64,000 nucleotides of DNA, taken from positions 3,658,001 to 3,722,000 of the forward strand of contig CP169086.1 in assembly GCA_041890495.1 (NCBI GenBank), written 5' to 3'. A program made the position numbers and the translations under genes. Below the pieces are notes generated by a model. That model was given only the letters and a program-made list of their open reading frames with translations. It did not search any database and had not been told where the DNA came from. The DNA comes from Escherichia boydii. Its GTDB lineage: Bacteria; Pseudomonadota; Gammaproteobacteria; Enterobacterales; Enterobacteriaceae. Positions 47,499 to 55,566 of this stretch are shown here, piece by piece (positions within the stretch are counted from its first letter, which is position 1; every line of letters starts with the position of its first letter).

Positions 47499-47809
47499 TC
47501 CGCAAAGCGTTTGTGATGCAGGTGAACCCGGACGCGCACGAGGAGTACGCGCGTCGCCACAATCCGATATGGCCCGAGCTGGAAAAGGTGCTGAAAGATA
47601 ATGGCGCACACCACTACGCCATTTATCTCGATAAAGCCCGCCACCTGCTGTTTGCGACCGTAGAGATTGAATCTGAGGAGTGCTGGAGCGCGGTAGCGAA
47701 TACCGACGTCTGCCAGCGCTGGTGGAAACATATGGGCGACATCATGCCGTCGAACCCGGATAACAGCCCGGTGAGTGCGGAGCTTAAAGAGGTCTTTTAC
47801 CTGGACTGA
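47495..47809 (+). CDS. rhaM: L-rhamnose mutarotase
   Basis: 104-aa enzyme interconverting alpha and beta L-rhamnose. The fold is a dimeric ferredoxin-like barrel. Conserved RRHNPIWPEL (His near 22), YAIYLDKARHLLF and the WWKHM pair of Trp near 76-77. The ATG overlaps the stop of the fucO-type gene. Its last 13 bp overlap the convergent permease gene. Divergent from K-12 RhaM. Confidence 0.95.
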   Translation: MIRKAFVMQVNPDAHEEYARRHNPIWPELEKVLKDNGAHHYAIYLDKARHLLFATVEIESEECWSAVANTDVCQRWWKHMGDIMPSNPDNSPVSAELKEVFYLD

Positions 47810-49074
47810 TGTGTTAACGCCGCTGCCCCCGCGGCGGCGGCAATCTCCCGCCTGCTGCTGAGCGTAAACGCCGACACCACCGTAATCGCCAGCACGAAAC
47901 AGCCCAGCATCAGATACGTCTCCTGGAAACCGATCCGGTCATACATATTACCGGCAAACGCGGAGAGGAAGATCGCCGCCGACTGTTTGGCAAACTGGAA
48001 GCCAATCAAATAGATAGTCGCCGAAAGACGCGTATCAAACACCCCGGTGATGTACTTGAAGGCCCCCACCAGCAGGAACGGCACTTCAAGCGCGTGCAGC
48101 ATCTTCAGGGCAATCACTTCTACGGCGGTGGTGGCAAACGACGAGCCGATAATGCGCGTCGCCATGATCACCCCGGCGATCAGCAGCGTGTTTTTCGCAC
48201 CGATGCGGTTAATGATCCACGGCGAGCAGAACATTATGATGGCATTACAAATCTCCCCGGCAGTCGTTGCGAAACCAAAGGCGCGAGTCCCCTCCTGCGG
48301 CGTGGCGAAGAACGTTTTGAAGAAGGTAGCAAACTGCTGGTCGAAGACGTCATAGACGCAGGCCACGCCAATCACATACAGAATAAACATCCACATTCTG
48401 CGCTGGCGGAACAGGCTAAAGACCGTTTTCGCGGTGATCTGCGGCTGGTTGGCACCCAGCGCATTCATCACCTGCGCCGTCTGGTTGGGTTTTGGCTTCG
48501 CGACCACCAGCAGCAGCATCAACAGCAGCGCCGCCGCCGAGCCCATCCAGAAAACATACGACGGATCGATGCCGAACAGGATCCCGCCCGTGGAGGCGCA
48601 CAGCCCCCAGCCGAGGCAGCCAAACATGCGCGCCTTGCCGTACTCAAAGTAACTGTTACGGCTCACGCGTTCAATGTAGGCCTCAATGGCCCCTGAGCCC
48701 GCCGAAAAGACAAAGCCGATATAAATGCCGCCGCTCAGCGCGCCCATCCAGATGTTGGCTTTCAGTAACGGCGCAAAGACGTACAGGAAGAAAGGGGCAA
48801 ACAGGAAGAGCAGCACGGAGATGATCCACAGCAGATGTTTTTTCAGCCCCAGTTTGTCCGAGATCACCCCAAGCACCGGCTGGAAGGCAATGGCCGAGAG
48901 TGAGATGCAGGAGAAAACAATGCCGGTATGGGTTTTGTTGAGGCCGATGATATCCGACAGCCAGATCGGCAGGAACGGAAAGCAGGTGGCCATGATGAAG
49001 AAATAGAGAAAGAAGAACAGCCCGAAAATCCAGAAATTGGGGTTGTCTTTGTGGGTACAGGTTGTTGTATTCAT
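47797..49074 (-). CDS. rafB: RafB/LacY-type oligosaccharide:H+ symporter
   Basis: Major-facilitator sugar permease, 425 aa, the RafB length. Twelve helices. The sugar-binding stretch SGAIEAYIERVSRNSYFEYG carries the equivalents of LacY Glu126 and Arg144, and the cytoplasmic motif GVISDKLGLKKHL is present. It starts at MNTTTCTHKDNPNFWIFG; 41 upstream codons overlap the alpha-galactosidase end and are dropped. 44 bp after the alpha-galactosidase gene. Raffinose or melibiose are likely substrates by context. Confidence 0.85.
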   Translation of the reverse strand: MNTTTCTHKDNPNFWIFGLFFFLYFFIMATCFPFLPIWLSDIIGLNKTHTGIVFSCISLSAIAFQPVLGVISDKLGLKKHLLWIISVLLFLFAPFFLYVFAPLLKANIWMGALSGGIYIGFVFSAGSGAIEAYIERVSRNSYFEYGKARMFGCLGWGLCASTGGILFGIDPSYVFWMGSAAALLLMLLLVVAKPKPNQTAQVMNALGANQPQITAKTVFSLFRQRRMWMFILYVIGVACVYDVFDQQFATFFKTFFATPQEGTRAFGFATTAGEICNAIIMFCSPWIINRIGAKNTLLIAGVIMATRIIGSSFATTAVEVIALKMLHALEVPFLLVGAFKYITGVFDTRLSATIYLIGFQFAKQSAAIFLSAFAGNMYDRIGFQETYLMLGCFVLAITVVSAFTLSSRREIAAAAGAAALTHQSR

Positions 49075-49118
49075 TATTTTTATCCTCAACGGAGGGCCAG
49101 TTTCCCGGCCCGTCACCT

Positions 49119-51242
49119 TTACACGCTTTCCACGCCAATCAGGATGGCGCTTTCCGGATCGAGAATCGGCAGCGTTATGCCCGCCTGCATCAGCCACTCA
49201 CCGCTCACCGTTTGCGGTGTCTCCATCCATGCCGGCAATTTGCGCATGGTATGGCCTCCCTCACCGGTGATGTGAATATCAGGGTGATCGAGCAGCGAAA
49301 TACGATACTGCGCGCTGGCCTCAAGCCCCGGCATGCGCAGCGGCATCATCAACGTGTAGTCCGGCATGGCTAGCTGGCTGACGATAAACAGCCCCTGCGT
49401 TTTATCTTCGCTCACAATACCCTGTGCCAGCGTACTGGCATCCGGCATATCCACGCGCCATTGTGTGCCCTGATGAATAACCTCGCGCCACTGCCTGTAC
49501 AGCGCGGCGTAACGGCGATAGCCTTCGCGCTCCTTCTCATCGACGGTGAGGGGATCGAGTTCCAGCCCCATATGGCCAAACAGCGCCGTTAGACCGCGAA
49601 ATTCAATGCTGTGCTGGCGGAAGGTGGCGTGACATTTATGATGACCGATATGCGCCCCCATCACCTCCGGCGGAAAGAAATAGCTCATGCCGCGCTGGAT
49701 AGCGTTGCGCTCCAGCGCATCGTTGTTGTCCGAGGCCCAGAAGCGGTGGCAGCGCGTCAGCACCTCATAATCAATTCGCCCCCCGCCGGAGGAGCAGGAT
49801 TCAAATTCGACGTGAGGGAAACGCTCGCCCAGTACGTCCAGAAGGCGATAAAACTGGCGGGTTTGCGCGTCGGCGGCGGCCTTTCCGTCGTGACCCGGCT
49901 GCACCAGCTCACGGTTCATGTCCCACTTCACGTAGTCGACCTCATGTTCACCCAGCAGCCAGCTCATGCGCTCCACCAGGTAATCAAACGCCTGCGGAAT
50001 GTTCAGGTTAAGCACCAGCTGGTGCCGCCCGGTATACTGCCTGTAGCCCGGCAGCGCCAGCACCCAGTCAGGATGCGCACGATACAAATCGGAATCCGGG
50101 TTAATCATCTCCGGCTCAACCCAGATGCCAAACTCCATGCCGAGCTGTTTCACATGGCTGATGACCGGCGTGAGGCCGTTCGGGTACTTCTTCTCGTCCA
50201 GATACCAGTCACCCAGCGCGGCGTAGTCGTCGTTGCGACCTTTGAACCAGCCGTCGTCGATGATAAAGCGCTCCACGCCCAGCGCGGCCGCCTCGTCAGC
50301 CATGCGCATGATGTAGTCCGGGTCGTGGTTAAAGTAGATGCCTTCCCAGGTATTGAGGTGGACCGGGCGCGGTTTGTTCTCGGGGAAGCGGATAACGTTG
50401 TCGCGGAGGTAATGGTGAAACTGCTGGCTCATGCCGTTCAGGCCCTGCGCGGAGTAGCTTGCATACAGGCGCGGCGTCCAGAGCGTGTCGCCCTCCTCAA
50501 TCGCCATTTCGCCCGGCAGGTAGAGGGCTTCAGCCTGCAGATAGCGGCGGCCGTCGGTTTTGGCTTCCGCACGCAGGCGGTGGTTGCCGCTCCAGCCCAG
50601 ATGCACGCCCCAGACGTCGCCGTGCATTTCGCTGAACGACGGCGTACCCGAAATCAGCGCCGGGAAGTGTTCATGGGAGGTTTTACCCCGGCGGTTTTCA
50701 ATCACAAAGCTGTCGTGCTCAAGCGTCACGCGGTGCGGCTGAAATTCCCGAATCCAGCGCCCATGGAAGGCCAGGACCTCCCGCGAGCGTTCGGCCACGG
50801 GTAGCGTTATGGCAAAACGGTCCACCTGCCACGCCTGCGCTTTCAAGTTGGTTAAGCCGTGACGCACCGCCAGCACGCCGCTGGCATCCAGCGTCAGCTC
50901 GCTGGTTAGCCGCAGGCCCGCATGTTCATCTTCTGCCGTAATCGTCAGGGTTTGCCCCTGCTGCTGGACGTCTGTGGTGCTAAAGACAGGCGAACCGTCC
51001 AGGCCCAGACGATGGCCTTCAATACCGGGCGACCCAAACAGACCGTGCCCCAGCTCGGCCATTAGCGTGACCGGAGAATCAACATCCAGCCTGCCGTTGG
51101 CAACTGGCCGGGAAAGGGTTTCAGCATTATGCGGCGAAAAGTGCTGAAGATGCGGCCCCCAGTAAATAATTTCGGCGAACGGGTGCGTTTTTATCACCAC
51201 ATCCACCGCCGCGCTTTCGAGTCGTAAAATGGAATCTTGCAT
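49119..51242 (-). CDS. rafA: Alpha-galactosidase, glycoside hydrolase family 36
   Basis: 707-aa cytoplasmic enzyme cleaving alpha-1,6-galactosides such as raffinose, close in length to plasmid RafA (708). N-terminal beta-sandwich, TIM barrel from about 330 (DDGWF...), nucleophile Asp in VKWDMNREL (about 478), SCSSGGGRID, and acid/base Asp in WASDNNDALER (about 548). The start at 51242 has AGGAGATG; an extension to 51299 would run through the operators. Transcribed with the downstream permease. Confidence 0.92.
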   Translation of the reverse strand: MQDSILRLESAAVDVVIKTHPFAEIIYWGPHLQHFSPHNAETLSRPVANGRLDVDSPVTLMAELGHGLFGSPGIEGHRLGLDGSPVFSTTDVQQQGQTLTITAEDEHAGLRLTSELTLDASGVLAVRHGLTNLKAQAWQVDRFAITLPVAERSREVLAFHGRWIREFQPHRVTLEHDSFVIENRRGKTSHEHFPALISGTPSFSEMHGDVWGVHLGWSGNHRLRAEAKTDGRRYLQAEALYLPGEMAIEEGDTLWTPRLYASYSAQGLNGMSQQFHHYLRDNVIRFPENKPRPVHLNTWEGIYFNHDPDYIMRMADEAAALGVERFIIDDGWFKGRNDDYAALGDWYLDEKKYPNGLTPVISHVKQLGMEFGIWVEPEMINPDSDLYRAHPDWVLALPGYRQYTGRHQLVLNLNIPQAFDYLVERMSWLLGEHEVDYVKWDMNRELVQPGHDGKAAADAQTRQFYRLLDVLGERFPHVEFESCSSGGGRIDYEVLTRCHRFWASDNNDALERNAIQRGMSYFFPPEVMGAHIGHHKCHATFRQHSIEFRGLTALFGHMGLELDPLTVDEKEREGYRRYAALYRQWREVIHQGTQWRVDMPDASTLAQGIVSEDKTQGLFIVSQLAMPDYTLMMPLRMPGLEASAQYRISLLDHPDIHITGEGGHTMRKLPAWMETPQTVSGEWLMQAGITLPILDPESAILIGVESV

Positions 51243-51277
51243 CAGACATCTCCTGTCATGGGATGCCTTGAGTTTTG

Positions 51278-51316
51278 ATCCGAAACGTTTCGGATACAAA
51301 CCAAAACGTTTCGGAT
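51278..51316 (-). promoter_or_regulatory. Twin LacI-type operators upstream of rafA
   Basis: ATCCGAAACGTTTCGGAT (51278-51295) is a perfect 18-bp palindrome. A second copy, centred at 51307/51308, has AACCAAAACGTTTCGGAT. The centres are 21 bp apart, two helical turns, as in the tandem operators of the plasmid raf operon. AACGTT cores are typical of LacI/GalR repressors, and the neighbouring rafR is the obvious partner. Confidence 0.9.
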
Positions 51317-51345
51317 TTGTGATCGGGTCTAGAAAATGGAGAGAT

Positions 51346-52341
51346 TCAGGCCGTCTGGCCGGGGGAGAATTCGGGCTGCCAGAGCACCTGGAGCTGCTCG
51401 ATCGCCTCGCCGTTGATCAGCTGGCGAACCATATCGGCAATCTGTTTCCCGACGCCCTGACGGGTGGACTGGATCACTGCCGCCACGTCAGCATCAACGA
51501 TGCTGTCCTGCGGAAGCCCGTCATAAACCACCAGCGCAACGGCGTTCTCGCCGGTCAGTCGGCCCAGCTCCGCCAGCGCCATCGCCGCGCCGTCGCCGTG
51601 AGTGTTGCAGTCGGTAATGATGGCCGTTGGCGGCTGCGACAGCGAGAGAAGCTCTTTCGTGGTGGCATACCCCACACGGCGCGAAGGGGGCATGGTGCGC
51701 AGCCATTCGCTGGAAAGCCCGGCTTCACGCAACGCGTCCAGATAGCCCTGACGACGCTGGGTGATGAATGCCTGATTGTTGCTTTCGCCCAGCAGGGCAA
51801 TGCGCTGATGGCCTTTTCCGATCAGCCAGCGGGTAGCATTGTACGTACCGGCATAGTTATCGAAGTCGAACCACGCGTACGGCTGCGGTAGCTGGCTGCG
51901 ACCAAGCGCCAGAAAGGGGAATCCGGCGGCCTGCAGTTGCTCAAGTCGCGGATCGCGATCCAACGTGTGGGCCACAATCAGCGCATCCACGCGGCGGCTC
52001 TGCACCATCCGCATGCAGCTGTGTTTATCCGCCAGATCGTCGTCTGCGATGAGCAGCAGGTCGATTTCATGTCGTGCCAGCTCGTGGCTAATTTCACCCA
52101 CCATGTCCATAAAAACGCTGTTATTGAGCGGAACAGGATGGACCGGGAACACCAGCCCCACGGCGTCGATTTTGCCCATCTTCAGACGACGGGCGAAGGT
52201 GTTAGGCCGATAGCCGCGTCGCTGGGCTTCCGCTTCTACGCGAGCGCGCGTCTCGTCAGAAACGTCGTCATATCCGTTAAGGGCGCGGCTGACGGTAGTA
52301 ACAGAGAGCCCCAGTTCTTTGGCGATGGCTTTGAGCGACAT
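51346..52341 (-). CDS. rafR: LacI-family repressor, RafR-like
   Basis: 331 aa from MSLKAIAKELGLSVTTVSRA; the longer open frame overlaps the next gene and is rejected. N-terminal HTH (5-25) with hinge helix (TFARRLKMGK region), then a sugar-binding core with VFPVHPVPLNNSVFMDMVG. It lies upstream of rafA on the same strand with the twin operators between, so it very likely controls rafAB with an alpha-galactoside inducer. Specificity is inferred from context. Confidence 0.9.
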   Translation of the reverse strand: MSLKAIAKELGLSVTTVSRALNGYDDVSDETRARVEAEAQRRGYRPNTFARRLKMGKIDAVGLVFPVHPVPLNNSVFMDMVGEISHELARHEIDLLLIADDDLADKHSCMRMVQSRRVDALIVAHTLDRDPRLEQLQAAGFPFLALGRSQLPQPYAWFDFDNYAGTYNATRWLIGKGHQRIALLGESNNQAFITQRRQGYLDALREAGLSSEWLRTMPPSRRVGYATTKELLSLSQPPTAIITDCNTHGDGAAMALAELGRLTGENAVALVVYDGLPQDSIVDADVAAVIQSTRQGVGKQIADMVRQLINGEAIEQLQVLWQPEFSPGQTA

Positions 52342-52358
52342 GATTTTCCCTATCTTCG

Positions 52359-52907
52359 TTAGTTTTGTTCCGCCACCAGCAGCGCGTAAGTGTCTGGCTC
52401 CAGGGCTTTGAAGATATGCGGCTGGTCGGCGGGATAACAAATGTAATCCCCTGCGCCGAGCTCTTCCGCCGCGTCAAGCAGGCCAACCAGCGCCCGCCCT
52501 TGCGTCACGATAATATGTTCAACCGAGCCCGGCGGATGCGGCTGTGAAATACGGTCTGCACCCGGCTGGGTCATCAGAAGATAGACATCGCGGCGCGCGC
52601 CGGGGGGGCATGCAGCCAGTAAAATGGCTTCATAGTTAGCCTGTCCGGCGACCACTTTCGTCCCTTCACCGCGGCGGATCACCTGTGTGGCCGGCAACTG
52701 CGGTTCAAGCAGGCGGGCGAAAGGAATATCCAGCGCCACGCAGAGCGACCACAGCGTTTCCAGGCTAGGGTTACCGTTGCCGGACTCCAGCTGAGAAAGG
52801 GTGGATTTTGCGATCCCGGCTCGGCGGGCAATTTCCGCCAGTGAAAGCCCGGTTCGCAGGCGTTCCCGCACCAGACTTTTAGCGATCAGGCTGATTGGCT
52901 GCGTCAT
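52359..52907 (-). CDS. XRE-cupin transcriptional regulator
   Basis: 182 aa: N-terminal Cro/C1-type HTH (SLAEIARRAGIAKSTLSQLE, about 22-41) and a C-terminal cupin (about 105-180) with HPPGSVEHIIVTQG and PADQPHIFKAL. Same architecture as SutR/PuuR-type regulators. It is 17 bp upstream of rafR on the same strand but divergent from the AzlC-type gene, which is the more likely target by genomic habit. Ligand unknown. Confidence 0.88.
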   Translation of the reverse strand: MTQPISLIAKSLVRERLRTGLSLAEIARRAGIAKSTLSQLESGNGNPSLETLWSLCVALDIPFARLLEPQLPATQVIRRGEGTKVVAGQANYEAILLAACPPGARRDVYLLMTQPGADRISQPHPPGSVEHIIVTQGRALVGLLDAAEELGAGDYICYPADQPHIFKALEPDTYALLVAEQN

Positions 52908-53009
52908 ATAACGGCCCTTTGTTCTATAAATCGAACGAATCGTTCATCTTGAAAAACACTTCTGTTGCGTTCATTATAATGGATACACGTTCGATATGGC
53001 TAAAAATGT
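52908..53009. promoter_or_regulatory. Divergent promoter/operator, XRE-cupin gene to azlC
   Basis: A 102-bp gap with GAACGA-A-TCGTTC (52933-52945, a 13-bp palindrome) and further GTTC half-sites (TGCGTTCATT near 52967, ACGTTCGAT near 52987) around a TATAAT box (52975-52980). GTTC repeats flanking the -10 suggest autoregulated control by the XRE-cupin protein. The -35 is poor. Confidence 0.6.
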
Positions 53010-53669
53010 ATGAAGCATCATCTCTCTTGCCTGAAAGGCGACACAATAAAAGCAATTATCCTGGTCTGCCTCGCGGTGGGTGTGGTCGGGATGTCCTACG
53101 GCTCGCTGGCGATGGCCTACGGTTTCCCGATCTGGGTACCGTTTGTGCTCTCCATTACCGTGCTGGCGGGCGCGTCTGAGTTTATGTTTATCGGCATCGT
53201 AGCGAGCGGCGGCAATCCGCTGGCGGCTGCGGCTGCTGGTTTGCTGGTCAACGCGCGGCATGTGCCGTTTGGCGTGACGGTGCGTGAGCTGGTGGGCAAA
53301 CGTGGCCTGAGCCTTTTAGGCTGCCACATCATGAACGATGAAAGCGTGGTGTTTGGCCTGTCGCAAAAAACCGCCGAACAGCGTAAAGCGGCGTACTGGC
53401 TATGTGGTTTAGGCGTGGCGATTGTCTGGCCTCTGGGGACTCTGCTGGGCGCCATGGTCGGCAAACTGCTGCCGGATCCGGAAACAATCGGGCTGGACGC
53501 GGTATTTCCGGCCATTCTGCTGGCATTAGTGGTTCCTGCATTTAAAAACCGTACCACGCTGATCCGCGCCTGCAGCGGTGCCGCTCTGTCGCTGGCCGCC
53601 GTGCCGTTTGCTCCGGTGGGATTACCGGTGCTGCTCTCTTTACTGGGTCTCGCTACGAGGAAAAAATAA
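53010..53669 (+). CDS. azlC: AzlC-family branched-chain amino-acid exporter, large subunit
   Basis: 219-aa membrane protein, about six to eight helices, matching AzlC/YgaZ. VVGMSYGSLAMAYGFP near 25-40, LAGASEFMFIGIVASGGNPLA near 52-72 and NARHVPFGVTVREL near 81-94 are family hallmarks. The start at 53010 lacks an obvious ribosome binding site, so the exact start is uncertain. It overlaps azlD by one base (TAATG). With AzlD it would export valine-type amino acids or related substrates. Confidence 0.88.
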   Translation: MKHHLSCLKGDTIKAIILVCLAVGVVGMSYGSLAMAYGFPIWVPFVLSITVLAGASEFMFIGIVASGGNPLAAAAAGLLVNARHVPFGVTVRELVGKRGLSLLGCHIMNDESVVFGLSQKTAEQRKAAYWLCGLGVAIVWPLGTLLGAMVGKLLPDPETIGLDAVFPAILLALVVPAFKNRTTLIRACSGAALSLAAVPFAPVGLPVLLSLLGLATRKK

Positions 53670-53992
53670 TGGGAAATATGACGTTTTTTATTCTCGGCAT
53701 CGCCATTTTGTCTGCGGGAACGTATCTGATGCGTCTTGGCGGGGCGAAACTGGGCAGCAGGCTGGCGTTGTCAGAACGTTCGCAGGCGCTGCTGTCAGAT
53801 GCGGCAACGGTATTGTTGTTTTCCGTGGCGCTGGCGACCACGTTTTATGAAGGTGACCACTTTGCCGGTATGGCGCGCGTGCTGGGCGTGGCGTTTGCGG
53901 TATTTCTGGCCTGGCGGAAGATGCCGTTAATTGTGGTGATCGTGGCGGCGGCAGTGGTAACCGCGCTGCTGCGCGTGGCGGGCATAAACTAA
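53669..53992 (+). CDS. azlD: AzlD-family transport subunit
   Basis: 107-aa protein with four hydrophobic helices (MTFFILGIAILSAGTYLMRLGG opening, shared with YgaH/AzlD). The TLMRLGG-type Arg motif near residue 20 is typical. Its ATG overlaps the azlC stop, so the two are made together. A terminator follows immediately. Confidence 0.87.
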   Translation: MGNMTFFILGIAILSAGTYLMRLGGAKLGSRLALSERSQALLSDAATVLLFSVALATTFYEGDHFAGMARVLGVAFAVFLAWRKMPLIVVIVAAAVVTALLRVAGIN

Positions 53993-53995
53993 AAA

Positions 53996-54015
53996 AGCGC
54001 CCCGGGGGCGCTCTT
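53996..54015 (+). terminator. azlCD terminator
   Basis: AGCGCC-CCGGG-GGCGCT hairpin followed by CTTT, with an A-run on the other side that would also serve the convergent small gene at 54032. Confidence 0.75.
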
Positions 54016-54031
54016 TCGACGGTGTGACAGC

Positions 54032-54244
54032 TTATTTAGTCAGTTCAGCAGTCATGTGTACGCGGTTACCTGAGAACGCCTGGGTAATTTTGTAAGATGA
54101 TGCGCCGGCTTCCTGAGCCTGAGCCGCGATTTTCGCTTCTGCGCCGTCAATAGTTGACGCGGTTGCGGTCACGGTCTGAGCAGCGAAAGAACCGAAAGAA
54201 GTAGCCAGAGCGATTACAGCGACAAAAGTTTTGATGCTTTTCAT
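54032..54244 (-). CDS. Small DUF1471 (YhcN/BhsA-like) periplasmic protein
   Basis: 70 aa with a signal peptide (MKSIKTFVAVIALATSFGSF, cleavage after AFAA-type site about 22). The mature part, about 48 aa, with DGAEAKIAAQAQEAGASSYK and RVHMTAELTK, is a minimal DUF1471 fold like YhcN, BhsA and McbA, which are linked to stress and biofilm. AAAGGG upstream. Monocistronic. Function unknown. Confidence 0.85.
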   Translation of the reverse strand: MKSIKTFVAVIALATSFGSFAAQTVTATASTIDGAEAKIAAQAQEAGASSYKITQAFSGNRVHMTAELTK

Positions 54245-54358
54245 GATATAAACCCTTTCATTAAGTTGTTTAGGTAAGGCGCCGTGCCTTGATGAGATAA
54301 ATACTAGACCTCATCACGAACAACTAAAAGCGGAAGGATTTGCTAATATCATTCAAAA

Positions 54359-55195
54359 TTACTGATCAACTATTAATCGCTGAGGATGGGTATAAATCGT
54401 CGCCCTTCCCGGCTTGCAGAAGCCCACCAGCGTCAGGTTGCAGCGCTCCGCCACCTCCACCGCCAGCGTGGTCGCCGCCGACACCGCGAACAAAATTTCC
54501 ACACCGCACATGGCGGACTTTTGCACCATCTCGTAGCTGGCCCGGCTGGAAACGAGCGCCGCGCCCTGCTGCCAGACCTGACTTTCACGCGCACGACGGC
54601 CGAGCAGCTTATCCAGCGCCACGTGGCGGCCCACGTCTTCATGCCCACCGGCAATCTCTCCCGACGGCAATACCCACGCCGCGGCGTGCGTGCAGCCGCT
54701 CAGCTGGCCGATGGGCTGTACGTCGTTCAGGTGATTGAGCGCATGGTCGAGGTGCGCCAGATTGAAAGTCTGAGTAAACGGCAGTGGCGCAACGGGTTTA
54801 CCAATATCGTTGAGCTGCTCAACGCCGCAGACGCCGCAGCCGGTACGCCCGGCCAGCGCGCGGCGGCGTTCCTTGAGCCCCATGAAGCGGCGGCTGGAGA
54901 GTTCGATTTGCACTTCAAGGCCGTTGCAGGCCTGCACCACGTCCATACCGTAGATCTCTTGCGGATGCTCAATGATGCCTTCCGAGAGGGAAAAACCGAT
55001 GGCAAACAGCTCAAGATCTTTCGGAGATGCCATCATCACCACATGCGAGATGCCGTTGTAAACGAGCGCAACGGGCACTTCTTCCGCCAGAAAATCCGGC
55101 GTGGCATGGGTGATGTGCGGCGGTCTGTGAACCGACAGTTCCACAATGCCCGCAGGCAGTGGTGACGAGTGGGGAGCATGGTTTTGTTTAGACAC
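54359..55195 (-). CDS. fdhD: Formate dehydrogenase sulfurtransferase FdhD
   Basis: Transfers sulphur from IscS to the bis-MGD cofactor of formate dehydrogenases, needed for FdoG activity. About 278 aa from a GTG at 55195 with AGGA 8 nt upstream; the ATG at 55249 would add 18 unconserved residues. The Cys loop TGCGVCGVEQL (Cys about 121 and 124) accepts the persulphide. GCTHAAAW and GGHEDVGRHVALDKL bind the cofactor. N-terminal 45 residues differ strongly from K-12; the rest is diverged too. Divergent from fdoG. Confidence 0.94.
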   Translation of the reverse strand: MSKQNHAPHSSPLPAGIVELSVHRPPHITHATPDFLAEEVPVALVYNGISHVVMMASPKDLELFAIGFSLSEGIIEHPQEIYGMDVVQACNGLEVQIELSSRRFMGLKERRRALAGRTGCGVCGVEQLNDIGKPVAPLPFTQTFNLAHLDHALNHLNDVQPIGQLSGCTHAAAWVLPSGEIAGGHEDVGRHVALDKLLGRRARESQVWQQGAALVSSRASYEMVQKSAMCGVEILFAVSAATTLAVEVAERCNLTLVGFCKPGRATIYTHPQRLIVDQ

Positions 55196-55566
55196 AGCGG
55201 TATTCCTGAACAACCACGGAAGCGAGCGTGCTATTGCAGCATAAACCACAGGCTGTACGCATAGTATGGATCAACTTTTCGACAACCATTCTCCTACTCA
55301 TTTAGCAGGGGTGCAACCCGCCACCCGCTACACCCCTTTAACAAGCGGAGCTGTAAGTGTGATCAACATCACACTTTATAATCAACATGGTGATAATACG
55401 TTCACTTTGTATTAACGCCATTAGAACAGCTGTACCGACATTGTGGTATTCTGATGATATCCCTCGTGGAATTGAGGGATTAACGCAAATTTTTTCCTTT
55501 GCGGTCATTCTTCAGCCGCGAAGTCAAAACTACATATGTAAGCAATGTCGAAACAAGGAGCAATCC
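55196..55566. promoter_or_regulatory. fdhD/fdoG intergenic region with a consensus CRP site
   Basis: A 371-bp gap. TGTGA-N6-TCACA at 55358-55373, extended by matching bases to a 9-bp inverted repeat (55355-55376), is the exact CRP core. It also contains TGATCAACATCA, one base off each FNR half-site (TTGAT-N4-ATCAA). A hairpin AGGGGTG/CACCCCT lies at 55307-55337. AAGGAG precedes fdoG. The switch from divergent (fdhD) to K-12-like (fdoG) sequence must fall here. Confidence 0.7.

Noticed and set aside
49611..50804. 397-aa + strand ORF opposite the alpha-galactosidase
   Set aside because: Low-complexity His/Arg/Val composition, lies fully antisense to a GH36 gene with intact catalytic motifs; a GC-rich shadow frame.
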